64,000 nucleotides of DNA from Motilimonas eburnea (GTDB lineage: Bacteria; Pseudomonadota; Gammaproteobacteria; Enterobacterales; CBDFNC01), in contig NZ_JAIMJB010000001.1 of assembly GCF_021295345.1 (NCBI RefSeq), positions 186,001 to 250,000 on the forward strand. Reading direction: 5' to 3'. The notes beneath the pieces are model-generated. The model saw only the letters and a list, made by a program, of their open reading frames with translations, had not been told where the DNA came from and did not search any database. Numbering within the stretch: position 1 is the stretch's first letter; each line of letters opens with the position of its first letter. Positions 1 to 8,184 of this stretch are shown in pieces. Both the position numbers and the translations under genes were made by a program.

Positions 1-1245
1 AAACTCGAGATAGTGATCACTGAAGGTGTTGACGGAGCTCGGGTTGTGGGTATCTCCCCGTTCAAATTTGAAGGAGAAGGGGCGGCGCCAGAAGATTTGG
101 CTAGCATTATCAGCACCGATTTGATGCGAAGTGGTAAATTTAACCCACTTAGCCCAGATAAAATGCCACAAACGCCTTCGGACAGTGCTGACGTGGACTT
201 TCAAGCATGGGCGGCGTTGGGGGCCGAAGCGGTGGTGACAGGAGTGGTTACCCTGACCGAGCCGAATAAATATCAAGTGACCTTTGAGTTAGTTGATGTG
301 ATTGCTGGGCAAACTGAAAGTGGCAGTTACGTGTTAGACAAGCGCCGTAGCGTCGTTAATCAAAATCAAATGCGTCAATATGCTCATCGTATCAGTGATA
401 TTGTTTATGAAAAACTGACCGGTGAGAAAGGGGCGTTCTTAACTCGAATAGCCTATATTGCTGTCGACCCAAACGATGAATTCCCATACCAATTGCGCAT
501 TGCTGATTATGATGGCTTTGGCGAAAAAATGGTGGTGCGTTCGCAGCAACCTTTAATGTCGCCGTCGTGGTCGCCTGATGGTCGTCGGTTAGCTTATGTG
601 AGCTTTGAAAACAACCGCTCGCAAATTTTTATACAAGATATTTTTACCCAAGAGCGGACCCAGTTAACCTCATTTCCAGCCATTAATGGCTCACCGAAAT
701 GGTCACCTGACGGCCAGCAAATGGCGATGGTGCTATCTAAAGATGGTCAGCCTGATATCTATGTGATGAACATTCGTACTCGCGACCTTAAACGCGTGAC
801 ATCCCACCGTGCTATCGATACTGAGCCGAGCTGGGCACCCGATGGAAAGTCGCTGATTTTCTCTTCTGAGCGGGGTGGTAAACCACAAATATATCGAGTA
901 GATTTAGCGACTAACGAGACCAAGCGTATGACTTGGGAAGGCGATATGAACTTAGGCGGTTCATTTACTTCCGATGGTAAAAGCTTAGTCATGGTAAGTC
1001 GAAATAACGGCCAGTATCAAATCGCCCGCCAAGATCTAGACACGGGCAATTTACAGGTATTGACCACATCGAGCTTAGATGAGTCGCCCAGTATTGCGCC
1101 CAATGGTAGTATGATTATTTACAGCACGATTTACGGTGGTAAAAAGAATCTCGCCTTGGTTTCAATGGATGGTCGTTTCAAAGCGAAACTGCCTGCTCGT
1201 AGCGGTGAAGTAAGGGCGCCAGCTTGGTCTCCTTACTTAAATTAA
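1..1245 (+). CDS. tolB: Tol-Pal system protein TolB (5' end cut by the window)
   Basis: TolB is the periplasmic beta-propeller of the Tol-Pal envelope complex; it binds Pal and helps outer-membrane constriction at division. The reading frame is open from base 1 (K-L-E-I-V-I-T-E-G), which matches the start of mature TolB. The GTG at 13 is therefore internal, and the signal peptide lies outside the window. The N-terminal domain is followed from about residue 185 by repeated 'SPDG' propeller blades ([24 protein letters not shown]), and the protein ends in the typical 'PAWSPYL'. pal follows 27 bp downstream and cpoB after that, the conserved operon order. Identification is secure; only the true start is missing. 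Confidence 0.97.
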   Translation, partial: KLEIVITEGVDGARVVGISPFKFEGEGAAPEDLASIISTDLMRSGKFNPLSPDKMPQTPSDSADVDFQAWAALGAEAVVTGVVTLTEPNKYQVTFELVDVIAGQTESGSYVLDKRRSVVNQNQMRQYAHRISDIVYEKLTGEKGAFLTRIAYIAVDPNDEFPYQLRIADYDGFGEKMVVRSQQPLMSPSWSPDGRRLAYVSFENNRSQIFIQDIFTQERTQLTSFPAINGSPKWSPDGQQMAMVLSKDGQPDIYVMNIRTRDLKRVTSHRAIDTEPSWAPDGKSLIFSSERGGKPQIYRVDLATNETKRMTWEGDMNLGGSFTSDGKSLVMVSRNNGQYQIARQDLDTGNLQVLTTSSLDESPSIAPNGSMIIYSTIYGGKKNLALVSMDGRFKAKLPARSGEVRAPAWSPYLN

Positions 1246-1272
1246 TCAAATCCAAAATTACAGGAACAATGT

Positions 1273-1818
1273 ATGGAATTTAACAAAGTATTAAAGGGCA
1301 TAGCAATTTCTCTACCTTTAATGGCGCTGGCTGCGTGTAGTTCTAATCAATCTGCAACCCAAGACGAAAGTACTCAAGTTGATACCAGTATTGAAGGGGC
1401 CAACGGAGGTAACAACAATGGGGTCGATACCGAAGTTGTTACGCCAATTGACATGACATTTGAAGAGCAGCTTGCGGCTAAGTACGGTCAGGCTATCCTA
1501 GAAAATACCATTAGCTTTGCCTACGATCAGTCTGAAATTGCACCTGAGTACCGCCAAGTCCTTAATGCCCATGCTCAATACTTAGTTGAGTCGCAAAAGT
1601 CTGTGATCATTGAGGGGCATACTGACGAACGCGGTACACCTGAGTACAATATTGCCTTAGGTGAGCGACGTGCTCTGTCTGTTGTTCGTTACCTACAAAG
1701 TATGGGCGTGCCCGCTTCGCAACTTAGCACGGTGAGCTATGGTGAAGAAAAGCCGGTTAACTTTGCTCATTCAGAAGCGGCTTATGCGGAGAATCGTCGC
1801 GCGGTACTAGTTTACTAA
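1273..1818 (+). CDS. pal: Peptidoglycan-associated lipoprotein Pal
   Basis: Outer-membrane lipoprotein that tethers the outer membrane to peptidoglycan and partners TolB. At 181 aa it has the usual family length. A lipoprotein signal peptide ends in the lipobox LAAC, with the acylated Cys at residue 22. A Gln/Asn/Thr-rich linker (about 23-60) follows. The C-terminal OmpA-like domain carries the peptidoglycan-binding signature 'EGHTDERGTPEYN' and 'LGERRA'. The ATG at 1273 is preceded by AGGAA at good spacing. It lies between tolB and cpoB in the tol-pal operon. Confidence 0.97.
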   Translation: MEFNKVLKGIAISLPLMALAACSSNQSATQDESTQVDTSIEGANGGNNNGVDTEVVTPIDMTFEEQLAAKYGQAILENTISFAYDQSEIAPEYRQVLNAHAQYLVESQKSVIIEGHTDERGTPEYNIALGERRALSVVRYLQSMGVPASQLSTVSYGEEKPVNFAHSEAAYAENRRAVLVY

Positions 1819-1835
1819 GGGATACCCCTAACGTT

Positions 1836-2570
1836 ATGACAACCAATATGAAAACGGCCATATTTATGGCCGTTATTGCCACCAGTTTTCACGCCCTAGC
1901 GGCAGCGCCAGTCAAAGATGTACGCGCTGGCTCAGGTGACTTAGAAACGCGCTTAGCCACACTTGAGCGCATGCTTGATGCACGTAATCAAATGCAATTC
2001 GATATTCAGCAGCAACTGAATCAGCTGCAACGTGAAATGAATACGTTGACGGGCACCATCGAAAAGCAAAATTATAAAATTGAGCAGATCCAAACCAGAC
2101 AGCGTGAGCTTTACCAAGAGATAGATAACAAACTAGCTCAGCCTGCTATCGTTGAACCAGAGCAACCTTCGACTCCAGCCAGTGCCGCCCCAGCCGATGA
2201 GCAACAAGCTTATCAGGCCGCGGTTAACTTGGTATTGCAAGATAAAAAGTATGATGAAGCCATCACGGCTTTTACTGCCTTTATTCAAACCTACCCAGAT
2301 TCAAGTTATGCCGCAAACGCACACTACTGGCTAGGCCAATTATTGTTTAATGCCCAGCAGCATGAAGCGGCGAAGAAAGAGTTTGATATTGTTGCTACGC
2401 AATTCAAAGATTCAAACAAGCGCGCCGAAGCGTTACTTAAAAGCGGTATTATCGCTGAGTACTTAGGCAATAAGAGTGAAGCCACATCCTTGTATCAGAT
2501 GGTGATTTCCGAATACCCTGGATCGGCTTCAGCTAACCTTGCAGAGCCTCGATTATCAGCATTAAAATAA
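1836..2570 (+). CDS. cpoB: Cell division coordinator CpoB (YbgF)
   Basis: Periplasmic protein that links peptidoglycan synthesis to Tol-driven outer-membrane constriction. An N-terminal signal peptide (MKTAIFMAV...FHALAA) is followed by a coiled coil rich in Gln and Leu (about residues 35-95), the trimerisation region of YbgF. After a Pro/Ala-rich linker come C-terminal TPR-like repeats (from about 122: AYQAAVNLVLQDKKYDEAI, YPDSSYAANAHYWLGQ). It starts 17 bp after pal and is the last gene of the tol-pal operon. A second ATG at 1848 would also keep the signal peptide; 1836 is chosen because AAGGGA lies upstream of it. Confidence 0.95.
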   Translation: MTTNMKTAIFMAVIATSFHALAAAPVKDVRAGSGDLETRLATLERMLDARNQMQFDIQQQLNQLQREMNTLTGTIEKQNYKIEQIQTRQRELYQEIDNKLAQPAIVEPEQPSTPASAAPADEQQAYQAAVNLVLQDKKYDEAITAFTAFIQTYPDSSYAANAHYWLGQLLFNAQQHEAAKKEFDIVATQFKDSNKRAEALLKSGIIAEYLGNKSEATSLYQMVISEYPGSASANLAEPRLSALK

Positions 2571-2649
2571 AAAAAAAGTATTTTATGGCTGCTAATTTAG
2601 CTGGTTTGTTGGTTTAGTAGGCAGTCAGGAAAAAAAATACATTTTTAAG

Positions 2650-2677
2650 TTGCACTGGGTTTATAAATCCGTAATAT
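2650..2677 (+). promoter_or_regulatory. Candidate promoter of the tRNA-Lys array
   Basis: TTGCAC at 2650-2655 and TAATAT at 2672-2677 are separated by 16 bp. A GC-rich discriminator-like stretch (AGCCGCC) follows, typical of stable-RNA promoters under stringent control. A 7-bp hairpin (AGCCGCC...GGCGGCT, 2679-2700) begins just after the -10 element. Transcription would read into six tRNA genes. Confidence 0.55.
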
Positions 2678-2761
2678 AAGCCGCCGTTGCCTAGGCGGCT
2701 GTGACAGCTTCTCGGGAACATTGTTAGACACACATTTTACTTGTGTGCCAAGATAAAATTA

Positions 2762-2837
2762 GGGTTGTTAGCTCAGTTGGTAGAGCAGTTGACTTTTAAT
2801 CAATTGGTCGAAGGTTCAAATCCTTCACAACCCACCA
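2762..2837 (+). tRNA. tRNA-Lys (UUU), copy 1 of 6
   Basis: A 76-nt cloverleaf sequence with encoded CCA. The acceptor arms GGGTTGT/ACAACCC pair, the D arm GCTCAGTTGGTAGAGC is standard, the anticodon loop CTTTTAA gives anticodon TTT (lysine), and the T arm contains GGTTCAAATCC. All six copies in the array are identical. In Escherichia coli lysine tRNA genes also sit between cpoB and nadA. Confidence 0.98.
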
Positions 2838-2910
2838 CATTCAAGTATCAGCTAAGGCTGTTACAGTGCGATTACCAGCACACTCGTTAAGAGTAAAGGG
2901 TATAAAATTT

Positions 2911-2986
2911 GGGTTGTTAGCTCAGTTGGTAGAGCAGTTGACTTTTAATCAATTGGTCGAAGGTTCAAATCCTTCACAACCCACCA
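2911..2986 (+). tRNA. tRNA-Lys (UUU), copy 2 of 6
   Basis: Identical to copy 1, anticodon TTT, with encoded CCA at 2984-2986. The 73-bp spacer before it is nearly identical to the spacer before copy 4. Confidence 0.98.
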
Positions 2987-3027
2987 GATAAAGTAAACGA
3001 ATATGCTGAACGGCAGATAAAAAATTC

Positions 3028-3103
3028 GGGTTGTTAGCTCAGTTGGTAGAGCAGTTGACTTTTAATCAATTGGTCGAAGGTTCAAATCCTTCACAACCCA
3101 CCA
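3028..3103 (+). tRNA. tRNA-Lys (UUU), copy 3 of 6
   Basis: Identical to copy 1, anticodon TTT, encoded CCA. The 41-bp spacer before it is unlike the others in the array. Confidence 0.98.
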
Positions 3104-3177
3104 CATTCAAGTATCAGCTAAGGCTGTTACAGTGCGATAACCAGCACACTCGTTAAGAGTAAAGGGTATAAAAATTT

Positions 3178-3253
3178 GGGTTGTTAGCTCAGTTGGTAGA
3201 GCAGTTGACTTTTAATCAATTGGTCGAAGGTTCAAATCCTTCACAACCCACCA
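3178..3253 (+). tRNA. tRNA-Lys (UUU), copy 4 of 6
   Basis: Identical to copy 1, anticodon TTT, encoded CCA. It is preceded by a second copy of the 73/74-bp spacer. Confidence 0.98.
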
Positions 3254-3287
3254 CATTTTAAACAGCGCTCATGCGTTGACACAATTC

Positions 3288-3363
3288 GGGTTGTTAGCTC
3301 AGTTGGTAGAGCAGTTGACTTTTAATCAATTGGTCGAAGGTTCAAATCCTTCACAACCCACCA
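3288..3363 (+). tRNA. tRNA-Lys (UUU), copy 5 of 6
   Basis: Identical to copy 1, anticodon TTT, encoded CCA. The 34-bp spacers before and after it are near copies of each other. Confidence 0.98.
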
Positions 3364-3397
3364 CATTTTAAACAGCGCATATGCGTTGATACAATTC

Positions 3398-3473
3398 GGG
3401 TTGTTAGCTCAGTTGGTAGAGCAGTTGACTTTTAATCAATTGGTCGAAGGTTCAAATCCTTCACAACCCACCA
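3398..3473 (+). tRNA. tRNA-Lys (UUU), copy 6 of 6
   Basis: Identical to copy 1, anticodon TTT, encoded CCA. It is the last gene of the array, followed directly by a terminator hairpin. Confidence 0.98.
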
Positions 3474-3479
3474 CTATCT

Positions 3480-3503
3480 AAACCCCGCAATGCGGGGTTT
3501 TTT
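3480..3503 (+). terminator. Rho-independent terminator of the tRNA-Lys array
   Basis: AAACCCCGC and GCGGGGTTT form a 9-bp stem with a 3-nt loop, followed by a T run. It begins six bases after the last tRNA. Confidence 0.9.
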
Positions 3504-3582
3504 CGTTTTTGTGCTCATGGTTTTTCTGCTGTTGGCGTGTATAATACGCAGCCACTAGATCTCGTATAAACGTGGACAGCAA

Positions 3583-4623
3583 ATGAGCCAGATTGAGCAA
3601 GCAATTTTAGAATCAGATTATCCTTTCCCTCCTAAACCTGCAGTATTAACTGAGGCTGAGCGTGAAGCTTATAAAGCGCGGATCAAAGCCCTATTGATTG
3701 AAAAGAATGCGGTATTGATTGCTCATTATTATACCGATCCTGAGATCCAAGCTTTAGCGGAAGAAACCGGTGGCTATGTTGCCGACTCGCTCGAAATGGC
3801 ACGTTTTGGTCGTGATCATCAGGCCGATACCTTGATCATTGCCGGTGTTAAATTCATGGGGGAGACGGCAAAAATTCTGACGCCTCATAAAAAAGTATTG
3901 ATGCCAACCTTAGAAGCGACCTGCTCACTCGATCTCGGCTGTCCGGTTGATGAGTTTTCAGCTTTTTGCGACCAGCACCCTGATCACACTGTGGTGGTTT
4001 ATGCTAATACCTCAGCAGCTGTGAAAGCCAGAGCGGATTGGGTGGTGACATCGGCTATCGCCTTGGACATCGTCGAACACTTAGACAGCGAAGGCAAAAA
4101 AATTATTTGGGGGCCAGATCGTCACCTTGGCGCCTACATCGAAAAGCAAACCGGCGCCGAAATGCTAATGTGGCAGGGCGCTTGTATAGTCCATGATGAG
4201 TTTAAAGCGAAAGCGTTAAAGGACATGAAGGCGGTTTACCCTGAGGCAGCCGTGCTAGTGCACCCTGAATCGCCAGCGAACATTGTGGAACTCGCCGATG
4301 CGGTGGGCTCGACGAGTCAGCTGATTAAAGCCGCACAAACTTTGCCTCATAAAAAGTTAATTGTGGCCACCGACCGCGGTATCTTCTACAAGATGCAGCA
4401 AGCCTGTCCAGATAAAGAGATGATTGAAGCGCCAACCGCAGGCAGCGGGGCAACGTGTCGCACCTGTGCCCATTGTCCTTGGATGGCAATGAATGGCCTA
4501 CAGGCCATTGAAAAATCGCTATTAGATGCCACAGGGCACGAAGTGTTTGTCGATCCAGAGTTGGCTAAACAAGCCATGATCCCACTGGACCGCATGTTAT
4601 CTTTTGCTGCCAATAACAACTAA
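3583..4623 (+). CDS. nadA: Quinolinate synthase NadA
   Basis: Cytoplasmic iron-sulfur enzyme that condenses iminoaspartate (from NadB) with dihydroxyacetone phosphate to give quinolinate, the first committed steps of NAD synthesis. At 346 aa it has the usual length. The three conserved cluster-ligand regions are visible: '[10 protein letters not shown]', '[11 protein letters not shown]' and '[12 protein letters not shown]'. The substrate-site stretches 'HPESP' and 'GSTSQLI' are also present. The ATG at 3583 follows a TATAAT hexamer at 3540-3545. It occupies the position downstream of the lysine tRNA array that it holds in Escherichia coli, and ends in a bidirectional terminator shared with yeaD. 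Confidence 0.97.
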   Translation: MSQIEQAILESDYPFPPKPAVLTEAEREAYKARIKALLIEKNAVLIAHYYTDPEIQALAEETGGYVADSLEMARFGRDHQADTLIIAGVKFMGETAKILTPHKKVLMPTLEATCSLDLGCPVDEFSAFCDQHPDHTVVVYANTSAAVKARADWVVTSAIALDIVEHLDSEGKKIIWGPDRHLGAYIEKQTGAEMLMWQGACIVHDEFKAKALKDMKAVYPEAAVLVHPESPANIVELADAVGSTSQLIKAAQTLPHKKLIVATDRGIFYKMQQACPDKEMIEAPTAGSGATCRTCAHCPWMAMNGLQAIEKSLLDATGHEVFVDPELAKQAMIPLDRMLSFAANNN

Positions 4624-4643
4624 TCCAAGCTAACCATCGCAAT

Positions 4644-4669
4644 AAAAAAGGGCCTAACGGCCCTTTTTT
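4644..4669. terminator. Bidirectional terminator between nadA and yeaD
   Basis: Six A, GGGCC, a TAAC loop, GGCCC and six T form a symmetric hairpin with a T run on either strand. It is placed between the converging nadA and yeaD genes. Confidence 0.92.
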
Positions 4670-4693
4670 CTATTCGCAGTTGATTAGTGAATG

Positions 4694-5584
4694 CTAGCTA
4701 ATCGTGGTGCTTAATAGATGGCTTTCACCTGGGGCTACCGTCACCGCATTACCTGTGATGGCCGCTTCTAAACACACCATGGTTTGATAGCCGTCATCTG
4801 GCATGTCCCCCATACTTTTCGCGCCTTCAACCCAAGGTGTCCATGCCACTATGGTATCGTGGCCTTGACTCGTAATGTTTAATTCACGTGCAAGACCTGA
4901 GTCAGCTAACTTCACGATGTTTGTCGGTTCAATGTAAAGTGAATCCACCGGGCCTGATAAGGTTAAGTTTGCGGCTGCATTTTTGATGGCTTTGTTGTCT
5001 AAGCTGTCGATGTAGGTTGGCCCCAACCCAGTGACTTCAACCTGCTCTGGCGCTGAAATATTGAGGTAGGTATGTAAGGCCGCCAAGTATTGCAGTGGCT
5101 GGCTACCCGTATTTTTGGTGATTAAGCTCAGCTGCAAGGTGTCAGAAATGATCGCGGTCAAGGTTAATTCAAACTGATGAGGCCATAGCGAGTGTGTTGC
5201 AGGGCTATCGGTTAGGGTGAAGGAAATAACCACTTGCTGCTCATCTTCTTTTATGTCGCCTAATTGCCATAAGCTATTACGAGCAAAACCATGAGAAGGT
5301 AAGCCTTCACCTAGGCTGGGTGCGGGTGCGCCAAACCAAGGCCAGCAAATAGGCACACCGCCACGTATCGCTTTTTTGTTATCAAAAATCGCTGTTTTGC
5401 TTAACCAAATTGCAGGCGCTTGGTCTTGAGCTTGAAAGTGAATTAAGTGCGCTCCATGGAGGGTAAAACACGCTTGCGCTTTGGGGTGTTGAACCTTGAC
5501 AAACTCGACTCCCTTTTCATCGGACATCAATTGAACAGATGGGGACAGATCTCGTTTTGACGTTAAATTTAGATGGTCTATCAT
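4694..5584 (-). CDS. yeaD: D-hexose-6-phosphate mutarotase (YeaD family)
   Basis: Aldose-1-epimerase-like enzyme expected to interconvert the alpha and beta anomers of glucose-6-phosphate and related hexose phosphates in the cytoplasm. The 296-aa length is typical. Visible family features are 'GGVPICWPWFG', 'LPSHGFARNSLW' with the catalytic-site His, 'ALHTYLNIS' with the second His, and a C-terminal 'VCLEAAITGN' carrying the acidic catalytic residue. In Escherichia coli this gene is next to gapA; here the glycogen genes separate the two. It is divergent from malQ and converges on nadA. Confidence 0.92.
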   Translation of the reverse strand: MIDHLNLTSKRDLSPSVQLMSDEKGVEFVKVQHPKAQACFTLHGAHLIHFQAQDQAPAIWLSKTAIFDNKKAIRGGVPICWPWFGAPAPSLGEGLPSHGFARNSLWQLGDIKEDEQQVVISFTLTDSPATHSLWPHQFELTLTAIISDTLQLSLITKNTGSQPLQYLAALHTYLNISAPEQVEVTGLGPTYIDSLDNKAIKNAAANLTLSGPVDSLYIEPTNIVKLADSGLARELNITSQGHDTIVAWTPWVEGAKSMGDMPDDGYQTMVCLEAAITGNAVTVAPGESHLLSTTIS

Positions 5585-5712
5585 AAAACCTCATATAGCA
5601 TTGAAAATTATGCTTTAATTGTTAGTTGATAAAAATGACAATGATGAATTAAGCTATAAAGTCATCATTCTACCAGCGACGCCTTATCGAGACGTAGATG
5701 AGACGCGGTTTT

Positions 5713-5730
5713 GTTTGTTTTAAATCAAAC
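5713..5730. promoter_or_regulatory. Palindromic FNR/CRP-like site between yeaD and malQ
   Basis: GTTTG and CAAAC arms flank an AT core. Within it, TTGTT-N4-ATCAA (5715-5728) matches nine of ten defined positions of the FNR consensus TTGAT-N4-ATCAA. It lies in the divergent intergenic region (5585-5896), so it could affect either gene. A possible -10 hexamer TAATAT for malQ is at 5830-5835. I see nothing else notable in this 312-bp region. Confidence 0.4.
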
Positions 5731-5896
5731 TCTAATTGCGTTTTTGGTAGCGGAATTGACCAGCACAAAATGAGTATGATGATTTCACAAAGATGCTTTG
5801 TTTAAGGCAAACGTTTTTTTGTTACTACGTAATATAAGCTCCATCTTTACACGTTATTTTTAAATTTTTATGGCTCAGCGTCCAAATGGGAGTGGT

Positions 5897-8095
5897 ATGT
5901 CAGAAAGTCTACTTGCAAATCTAGCCAGCATGAAGGGGATTGACCCTCATTATACCGATGCATGGGGCAAGCAAACTCAAGCGAGTCCAGAGGTAGTGTC
6001 TCGTATTCTCAACGCGATGGGATGTGATACCTCACCTGAGCGCCTCGAGAGCGAAGTCGCAGATGCTTTAAAAGAGCATTGGTTATCCAGTTTAGCGCCG
6101 GTTATTTTGGCTTACCACGAGGAGTCGCTTCAGCTTGAGGTTAAACTGCCGATTGAATTTGTCGCTGAAACATTAAGTTATGAAATTGAAACCGAATCAG
6201 GAGAAATCTTGACAGGGACATTTTGTCCGGTGGATGGTGAGTTATTGGCCGTTGAGCACCTTAATGAGGTTGAGTTTCAAGCCTATTCGGTCACCCTGCC
6301 TGTGACGTTAGCCTTGGGTTATCATGACCTACGTATTTTTGACCCCCATGTTGAAGACGCACTTGGCATCAGTCGTATTATTATTGCGCCTCGCGCCTGT
6401 TATACCCCAGCTAATGTGGCCGCGGGAAAACGCCTTTGGGGGGTAAGTGTGCAGTTATACGGCCTGCGCAGTGAGGCGAATTGGGGCATAGGTGACTTTT
6501 CAGACCTGAAGCAATTACTAGGGCAAATTAAGCAACAAGGAGGGGATTTTGTTGGCCTAAATCCGATCCATTCCTTGTACCCCATGATGCCAGACAATGC
6601 CAGTCCTTATAGCCCGTCATCGAGGCAATGGCTCAATATTATCTATATAGACGTGAGTCAGGTGCCTGAGTTTAAGCTCAGTGAAGCCGCACAAGATTTA
6701 TTTAACAGCGCCGTGTTTCAAGACAAACTTAAGTATGCGCGTATTGTTGACGATGTTGACTATCAACTTGTTCACGAATTAAAACTCAGTGCGCTGAAAC
6801 TGAGTTATGAAGCCTTTAAAGGGACACTGAAAAAAAATGGGGCAAGAGCAAAAGCATTTAAGCAGTTTATCAAGGACAAGGGTGACGCCTTGATGCAACA
6901 AGCCGTGTTTGATGCCCTGCACGAAGACTTGATCAAACAGGATAGTCACGCTTGGGGCTGGCCAGCCTGGCCGCAAGCGTTACAAGATTATCACAGCTCA
7001 GCTGTCCAAGACTGGCGTGAACAGCACCCTGATGAGGTTCAATTTTGGGCCTATCTACAATGGTTAGCTGATGAGCAGTTAACGCAAGCCCATACACATG
7101 CCAAGACCCTTGATATGGAAATTGGCATATACCGCGATTTGGCTGTTGGAGTGGCGTCTGGTGGCTGTGAAATATGGGCTAATAAACAGGATTATTGTGT
7201 CCAAGCAACGGTGGGGGCTCCGCCTGATGTCCTTGGTCCTCTCGGTCAAAATTGGGGCCTGCCGCCGTTAGACCCGTCGCGCTTAGTGGAACATGGCTTT
7301 GCCGCTTACATTAAGTTATTACAAGCCAATATGAAAGCGTGTGGGGCGTTGCGCATCGATCATGTGATGGCATTATTGCGGTTATGGTGGGTGCCGGAAG
7401 GGGAAAGTGCAGCGCAAGGCGTGTATGTTTACTACCCTGTAGAGCTGATGCTGGCCATTCTCGCTCTGGAGAGCCAACGCAATCAGTGTTTAATTATTGG
7501 TGAAGATCTGGGCACGGTACCTGATGGGATGGGGGAGCTGCTGGAAAATGCTGGCGTTTACTCTTATCGTGTTTTTTGCTTTGAAACGGCCGAAGACGGC
7601 GGTTATATCTCACCGGCCCATTATCCTGCCCAAGCTATGGCGACCGTGGTGACTCATGATATGCCTACCTTGCGCGGTTACTGGCATTGTGACGACCTTA
7701 CTTTGGGCAAAACCTTAGGCCTTTATCCAACCCAAGAACTGGTCGATCAACTCATGGCTGATCGTCACAGCGCGAAACAACAAATACTCAACAGTTTATT
7801 CGGCCATCAGGCAATTTCAGACCGTATTTCAAATTGTGTTGACTTCGTTGGCATGGATCGTGAGTTGAGTTTTGGTATCCAGCAACACCTTGCTCATGCC
7901 CGTTCCTTGTTGCTGAGTTTGCAACTTGAAGACTTTTTAGAGATGGATAAACCCGTCAATGTACCTGGCACGAGTGACGAATATCCCAACTGGCGACGCA
8001 AGCTAACCTGTAATCTTGACGATATTTTCAATCAAGATCATATACAAACGCTATGTCGCAATATCAGCTTAGCCCGCAGTATCGCAGCTGAATAA
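5897..8095 (+). CDS. malQ: 4-alpha-glucanotransferase (amylomaltase) MalQ
   Basis: GH77 enzyme that transfers alpha-1,4-glucan segments between maltodextrins, feeding glycogen and maltodextrin turnover in the cytoplasm. The three catalytic motifs are visible: the nucleophile in 'ALRIDHVMALLRLWW', the acid/base in 'IIGEDLGTVP' and the transition-state Asp in 'VVTHDMPTLRGYW'. An N-terminal beta-sandwich region precedes the barrel, as in the long enterobacterial type. The frame is open from an ATG at 5870, which has only T-rich sequence before it. The ATG at 5897 has GGGAG at 5888-5892 and is preferred, giving 732 aa. It heads a glycogen-metabolism run with glgB and glgX. Confidence 0.95.
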   Translation: MSESLLANLASMKGIDPHYTDAWGKQTQASPEVVSRILNAMGCDTSPERLESEVADALKEHWLSSLAPVILAYHEESLQLEVKLPIEFVAETLSYEIETESGEILTGTFCPVDGELLAVEHLNEVEFQAYSVTLPVTLALGYHDLRIFDPHVEDALGISRIIIAPRACYTPANVAAGKRLWGVSVQLYGLRSEANWGIGDFSDLKQLLGQIKQQGGDFVGLNPIHSLYPMMPDNASPYSPSSRQWLNIIYIDVSQVPEFKLSEAAQDLFNSAVFQDKLKYARIVDDVDYQLVHELKLSALKLSYEAFKGTLKKNGARAKAFKQFIKDKGDALMQQAVFDALHEDLIKQDSHAWGWPAWPQALQDYHSSAVQDWREQHPDEVQFWAYLQWLADEQLTQAHTHAKTLDMEIGIYRDLAVGVASGGCEIWANKQDYCVQATVGAPPDVLGPLGQNWGLPPLDPSRLVEHGFAAYIKLLQANMKACGALRIDHVMALLRLWWVPEGESAAQGVYVYYPVELMLAILALESQRNQCLIIGEDLGTVPDGMGELLENAGVYSYRVFCFETAEDGGYISPAHYPAQAMATVVTHDMPTLRGYWHCDDLTLGKTLGLYPTQELVDQLMADRHSAKQQILNSLFGHQAISDRISNCVDFVGMDRELSFGIQQHLAHARSLLLSLQLEDFLEMDKPVNVPGTSDEYPNWRRKLTCNLDDIFNQDHIQTLCRNISLARSIAAE

Positions 8096-8184
8096 TTGAT
8101 ACGCCCTTGAAAAATGCATGCATTGCGCGTGCATTATGCTGAACGCAAAGAAAGGGCGTTGCTATTAACTTTTTAGAGTACGTT

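Noticed and set aside
2838-3397. Regularly spaced repeats resembling a CRISPR array
   Set aside because: The repeats are complete tRNA-Lys genes and the spacers are themselves duplicated; there are no cas genes.
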